Shown here one piece after another: positions 58,573 to 64,000 of a stretch of DNA of 64,000 nucleotides. Where the stretch lies: assembly GCA_942486035.1 (NCBI GenBank), contig CALNXK010000024.1, forward strand, positions 2,626,001 through 2,690,000, in the 5' to 3' direction. Source of the stretch: Porites lobata (taxonomy: Eukaryota > Cnidaria > Anthozoa > Scleractinia > Poritidae). A program made the position numbers and the translations under genes. Under the pieces are notes generated by a model. That model saw only the letters and a program-made list of their open reading frames with translations. It was not told the origin of the DNA and made no database searches. The first letter of the stretch is position 1. Every line of letters begins with the position of its first letter.

Positions 58573-58680
58573 CTTGACCGCGAAAGGGCGAAAATTTGCA
58601 TGAATGGAAGTGAAATGAATCAATGCATATAACTACAGCCTCACCGACATTGATGAAGCCGGATTGACTCGGTATCTCCC
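58573..58680 (-). CDS. Possible isolated symmetric exon
   Basis: A CTTATTGTTAG acceptor and a strong GTCAAG|GTAAGATT donor bound 108 nt, phase 1 at both ends. The peptide reads GEIPSQSGFINVGEAVVICI and then FHFHSCKFSPFRGQ. Symmetric 1-1 exons are typical of shuffled extracellular modules. No partner exon was found, and no domain is recognised. Confidence 0.25.
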
Positions 58681-59928
58681 CTAACAATAAGACTTGTTTT
58701 TGAAAACTTTTGTGTTATACCAAAATGACCGGCAATCGCTCACTTCAATTCCCAACGATTAAATACAAAAAGAGGAACCCGCACAGGAAACTTTTAAAGT
58801 GATTTAACCGATAAGAAAATGTAGTTATGTTTCTACGGAAACTGTTTCACTGCGTCGGCGAAAAGATTCGATTATGTCCCGACCGCACGAGTAATATCCG
58901 AACGTCATTCTCGATAGCTATCGGGTCACCTCCTTGACTTTCTTCACAAAAGCCGATGCTTGTGATATTTCTTTTCAGTGAGTGGGCGATCAGATACGAT
59001 TTGCTTACCACCTTGCATCGATATAGTATTCTCAGAACTCAGGGTGTTTGTTGATACGAGTGAATTAAGTTTCATACAGAGTCTTCCCCTTGATAAAATA
59101 TGATCACGATTATTAAAACAGCATTATAAAGGACATTTAATTATAGGCAAATCAAAACTGTAGGCGTATCCTATTTTTTTCCAGACCTAATTAATAAATC
59201 ACCTTCGTTTCTGAGATTATACCTTAATTAACAAAGAATTTTAAGTTACCATGGCCACGCTTAACTCCTACGCTTCCTAAACACGTTTTAATTTGCGGTT
59301 AAAGAGTTTTTCTTCCCACAAGCAAATCTTTAATAGATCCTGAGGGGTCCCACTCTCAAATGACGTTGGTTAGTATATTTTATTCGAAGATGCATAACTT
59401 CTATGTTTGATAGCGTGTAAATTGTTACTGCCACGGTACTTGTTTTAAGCTGCTCTCTGAAAGTTCTTGACTCAGTAAAACTCGCAAGTGTCACGGCTTT
59501 GATTTACGAGAGCCGTTATCAATGCTTAGATCTAGGCTGCAAAAAAAATGAAGAACCTCGATGGAGAATTGATATAAGTGATATATCAAGATATGTGTCT
59601 CTTCGTGAGCACCTACAGACGAACAAAAAGACCATATAAGGAGTTAAAAAGAGCAGGTGTCTTGTTTATCCTCTTGAGTATGCGCACCATTTTCATAGAT
59701 ATATTGAAATATTCAAGTCGCAGGGAACCCACGCAGCTGGATCTGTGGTATGACTGAGTATTGAAGCACACACTACCAACGACGGGGTATGGTATGGTCT
59801 GAGCATTGCATAGAGATGCTATCCTATCAAAGTCAGAGTCCACTCCCCTCCCATTTTCATTCAGGCCCATTAATGAAAGGCGGGCAAGTTTTTTAATTGA
59901 AAGACACAAATGTAATGGCATAGCGTGC
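58681..59928. other. Intergenic or intronic DNA
   Basis: AT-rich with no gene recognised up to the tandem repeats. The minus-strand frame that starts in the first repeat unit runs down to 59613. Confidence 0.4.
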
Positions 59929-60068
59929 ACTATCTCATAAACAAGTTCATGTCCAAACGCTCTACTAATAGAACCCCACGCCACATCATCAACGTAAACA
60001 GTCAACACTATGTCTCCTACGTTAAACTCACAGTCACTAAAAAGGCCGAATGATGTCAGTTGGCCCAA
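59613..60068 (-). CDS. Orphan open frame, 151 codons
   Basis: The longest unexplained frame of the right half. Its first 45 codons lie inside the first copy of a tandem repeat, whose other copies have stops or shifts in this frame. It includes LNENGRGVDSDFDRIASLC and SYHRSSCVGSLRLEYF. No family recognised. It may be an exon, a decayed gene or chance. Confidence 0.2.
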   Translation of the reverse strand: MGQLTSFGLFSDCEFNVGDIVLTVYVDDVAWGSISRAFGHELVYEIVHAMPLHLCLSIKKLARLSLMGLNENGRGVDSDFDRIASLCNAQTIPYPVVGSVCFNTQSYHRSSCVGSLRLEYFNISMKMVRILKRINKTPALFNSLYGLFVRL

Positions 60069-60347
60069 TGCAGTATCTCATAAGTTCGTGTCAAATGCGC
60101 TCTAGAGAGGCCCCACGCCACAGTACATTTTGTAAGTTAACATCATGTTTCTCACGTTAAACTCACACACTTAAAAAGCTAAAGTATGTACGTTGACGCA
60201 AGGCACTATCTCATAATAAGTTCATGTCTAAAGCGCCCTAGGAAAACCCCCACGCCACACTACATTTTTTGTATAAATCATCTACGCATGTCTTACGTTA
60301 AACTCACAGTCACTGAAAAAGCCAAATGATGTCAGTTGACCCAATGC
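59929..60347. repeat. Three-copy tandem repeat
   Basis: Units at 59929-60071, 60072-60204 and 60205-60347 (143, 133 and 143 bases). Each begins (A)(C/G)TATCTCATAA, contains CCCACGCCAC, ACGTTAAACTCACA and ends near CCAATGC or AAGGC. The first and third are more alike at their right ends (GATGTCAGTTG(A/G)CCCAATGC); the middle copy is more diverged. Confidence 0.8.
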
Positions 60348-62121
60348 AACGTCAGTAACATTCTTTACACAATGGGTTATTGAATTGTGTTGTTCTTTCA
60401 GCGTTTTAACTAGAAATTTCTACGTAAGGGTCTGTGCATCTAATGTTAATTTCTAAGCCTCGTCGCCAGTTGTAATATTCTTTCTTTACAGTTTACTAAA
60501 ACTTCCTTGTCGTTTTACTAGTTACGAAACGAATGCTTCAATTTCAAGGTTATACTACACGTATAAATACGTAATATAGCTTGACAGAGCGAGCTCCCTT
60601 GTTATAAAATGGACTATTTATAAGTGAGGCATGCATGCCCATGCAGGCTCGGGATTGTTTTCGTCTTCTTTCCCATTCTTTTCTTTTTTCTCAGCTAGCC
60701 AGTTAAACGATCAATCACTGTCACAGTCTCTATAAAATAACCTCTAGTATAATGCAATAGACAGTGGAATGTAAACGTCAGACGAACTTTCAGTGCATGC
60801 AGGGAAAAAAATAGTAATATATAGTCTATTTTTTTACTCTAATTACTTGCTATACAATTTTGCTTCATGGAATTTCTATTTTTTTGTGGTCAAAATTTAT
60901 AAGCTATTTGGATCAGAAGTCGAATATCATTAAACAGCCAATACTGAGCAAGATAGTTAAACAACGAAAAGTTTTCTTTCAAAATATCGAGACTAAAACC
61001 AAACAACCGGATTAAAGGGGCGTTTCATGCCGTGACCATTTCGTCTGAACACGTATGTGGATGAATGATTTCTCGATGGCTTCATTTGGAGTATTTATAT
61101 CTCTTATTCATACAAAATTTGTTTGCAGAGCTGTCTCCACAACACTACGCCTGATTCTATAAACAAAATCAAGGTTAACAAAGCTTCACCTCCTACGCTT
61201 CCGTGATAAGCGTGCATTTGAACCATATATTTGCGGTTAGTTTTAATTTTTTCTCACGATTAGATTTTCATAGATCCATTTTACACTCGATATGACGTCC
61301 TTAAAGTTGGGATATTCTATTCGTTGATGGGTGGCAGTCATTATAAGAAAACTAATTGCTATATTTGTTTCACGTTTGGCACCAAAGTGGTAATATGAAA
61401 AAAAACAATACCATTAATAAATAATAGTTCTTAACTTCTCAGTAACTGGTAGGCGTTTGTTTGACAGTCGAAGAAGGATATGTTTACTGCACAAACGACT
61501 TGAAACGTGCTATTGTTTGCATAGTTTGGACACCTAGCAACAAGCAACACCATTGATAAAATATGGTCCCACTACAGAGATCATATGACTGGTAGGCGTC
61601 ATAATTTTAGCAGTATAGAGACGAAGCACAACAAGATGCGATAAAGCTCCTTAGGCGTTTTCTCACTCAAAACGTTATTACAAAACTTCAAGTTTCCAAC
61701 GCAGACCACTAAGGAAACAAGTCCCTAGTAAGAACAAAAAGGCCGAAACACTCTAATCTTCAACAGCACTGAACATCAAGCACCTCGAAGCTACCTCTTG
61801 CATGGTTTTTACAAAAAAAGGTGCACAACCCGTTGACTCCGATGCTATAATATTGCCTGGCTAGGACCATGCATTTGCAGCTAAAATGTTGCGATCAATA
61901 TCAAAGTGATCATATCGCTCGCTAGAATCGAAGGTTATGGGAGTATTAGTTTAAATCACAGTGACCAATAACTGCCACAGCCACATCCGTACTTGACATG
62001 AAATAAGGAGTAAAACAGTAAAAAAAGAAAGGGTCCAAGGGCATCAAAGTCATGTACATTTTCAGAATTGAGACTTCCTTCCCTTTACTATATCATTATC
62101 AGCAGTAAAAGGCTCCTGTTA
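60348..62121. other. Intergenic or intronic DNA
   Basis: AT-rich with no recognised exon, RNA gene or element. Confidence 0.4.
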
Positions 62122-62289
<168 letters not shown>

Positions 62290-63810
62290 TATTCAAAATG
62301 GACAGACTGCAAATTATAGTAGTTGCTGAAAAATATATATCTACGTGTCGCAACTGTTCATCAATAGGATGCCTAAAATGCGTGCAATTCCACAATTGGT
62401 TTCGGTTCCATTAAATCCTATACCAATTGCAGAACATTTTAGGAGGAGCCACCCACCATGTGAGCAAAGTCACGGAGAACACATATAAGTGAGAAAAATA
62501 ACGCAAAGTAAAATTAAGACGTTAAATAACGAACTAAATTTAAACGTCAGTTAAATAAATTATCATTACATTGCGTTATTGTTATTATTATTATCATTAT
62601 CATCATCATTGTAGCGCCTCCCCTTTTTTATCGCATATGATGAGATTAATACAGAAGTTTTACATGTTGATACCACTGAAATACATTTATTGATTGATTG
62701 ATGAAAATCTGATTAGTATGATGGCACTAATGGCTCCTATTTGTCTGACGTCGGTAAGCGCTAAACACCAAGAGTTGCACGAATTCATTGCGAAGGGGGA
62801 GGGTTTGAGGCGGCGTTCTCACTAACGCCTTTCTTGGACTCCCCCCACATACTCCACCGCGGTCAAATGAGAGAAATTTTCAAAAGCCAAGCAAAGTACT
62901 TCAAAGCTAAGGTTGCTACTCTTACTGTTTGAAGTTTAAAATATTCCCAAAACGCTGTTAATTGACGTCACCTTTTGAAAGTTTTCTTAAAAAAGTTCTA
63001 CGTGTTCGAAAACTGGAACTGGTTTTACTGCCGGAGCGATGTTGTCACAGAATTTTTGACCCCGGCGGGGGGGTTTACTCGGTCGAGAAACGAAGGTTAT
63101 TATTTGGAGAAAAATGCACAGATAGTCCAACTAAACTACGGCTTCGGACGTTCGACCGCGGTGGAGTCACAAACTGACAAAGGTCATGCATAACACATTA
63201 CTACCAGTTTAACTGTTACCACCTACCTATCCTGCCGATAATTAGTTTTCTATTGCAGTCCAAAATTAATCTGTCAGATTTTTTCCACCTCATTTCCAGC
63301 TGAATAAATACATCTTCCAAAAGAATATTGAAAACAATGTTTAGTAAAGAAGCAAAATGAAAACATCAAGAAATTTGTCCTCTAAACAGTACCGCCAATG
63401 CCGGTAGGCTGGATTGAAATACTCTTGTTCTCTTCATGTAGTTATAGTCCGTTCCCTTCTGCGCTTATAGTTCCACGAGTTTCAAGAATATTTGGCTGTT
63501 CTGCCCTCGAATATAAGCACCAGAGATGACTCTATGTTTTTTCTTTCATCCAAATTGTTTATATTGTTAAACTAATATAAAAGCTTACTGTTGCTGATAA
63601 GAAAGTGGTAAACACTATTCTTTATCAACACATCATTTTGGTGAAAATCAAACAAGGCCAATCTTGGTTTCCGTATAGTCCGAATCTTATTGTAAAACAA
63701 CAGCCCTCGTCACCAAGCGGGTCGTGAGCCTTAGGAGTAATCAAACGCGTTCGATGTACAGCGCCGAATTGAGGTTTTTGTCTATCTTGAAAAGGCAAAC
63801 CTACTTTAAA
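62290..63810. other. Intergenic DNA before the right-edge exon
   Basis: A short ATT/ATC-rich stretch lies at 62580-62612. A GC-richer block at 62.78-63.16 kb is open in two plus frames but shows no domain. The promoter of the following exon may lie here; no TATA box is obvious. Confidence 0.4.
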
Positions 63811-63901
63811 ATGTCCAGGTCGTCTCGCAGCATGTACTTTGTATATCAAATCACTCTGTTTGCACTATATGGAGCCTTGTTTTGCATCAGACAAAGTGAC
63901 G
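63811..63901 (+). CDS. Possible signal-peptide first exon (continues outside window)
   Basis: ATG at 63811 is preceded by AAA. The peptide has a basic start (MSRSSRS) and a hydrophobic core (MYFVYQITLFALYGALF), ending CIRQSD. The frame meets a donor GACG|GTAGGT in phase 1 and would hit a stop six bases later if unspliced. Signal-peptide exons joined in phase 1 to extracellular modules are common in animals. The remaining gene would lie beyond the right edge. Confidence 0.35.
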
Positions 63902-64000
63902 GTAGGTAGCCGCAATAAGAGTGTAAAATAAAAGACTTGAAGTTAGGACGAGAATACCAATAGGCCCATGACAATGTCTGAAGATCAGCCTAAGTTTAAC

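Noticed and set aside
59960..60030. A YVDD motif (VLTVYVDDVAWG) like the catalytic site of retroelement reverse transcriptases
   Set aside because: The flanking residues do not follow any reverse transcriptase pattern, and the motif lies in a tandem repeat unit whose other copies do not encode it. Coincidence is more likely.

Overview
The window is animal nuclear DNA, AT-rich, with short exons separated by long introns and many small inverted-repeat elements. The protein content (a short-chain collagen with the C-terminal domain typical of cnidarians, and two DM-domain genes carrying DMA domains) together with the repeat types points to a cnidarian, most likely a stony coral. This assignment is inference; no sequence search was run.

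Three gene models are well supported, all on the minus strand in the first 25 kb. At 2000-6159 lies a five-exon short-chain collagen gene whose exon phases all close to a 390-residue protein. At 8941-12194 and 17354-24379 lie two DMRT (doublesex/mab-3 related) transcription factor genes in tandem. Each has one exon with the DM zinc-binding domain and one with the DMA domain, and the intron sits in the same phase in both. They very likely arose by tandem duplication. The first DMRT protein also ends in a C-x2-C-x10-C-x2-C zinc-ribbon-like motif, which is unexpected in this family.

From 25 kb to 64 kb no complete recognised gene is visible. Splice-site and reading-frame inspection gives one plausible unrecognised minus-strand gene (exons near 57.3, 51.2, 49.9 and possibly 45.8 kb), an isolated symmetric exon near 58.6 kb, a two-strand coding-like block at 38.4-38.9 kb, and a signal-peptide exon at the right edge (63811-63901, plus) that leads out of the window.

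The rest is intergenic or intronic DNA with mobile-element remnants: a LINE 3' end inside the collagen intron, a Tc1/mariner-type MITE with perfect 51-bp ends and a TA target, a piggyBac-type MITE with TTAA targets, a pogo-like MITE, three hAT-like elements with 8-bp target duplications, several long foldbacks, a diverged segmental duplication at 46-50 kb, small tandem duplications (8.7, 48.1 and 60 kb) and a long GTA microsatellite at 62.2 kb.
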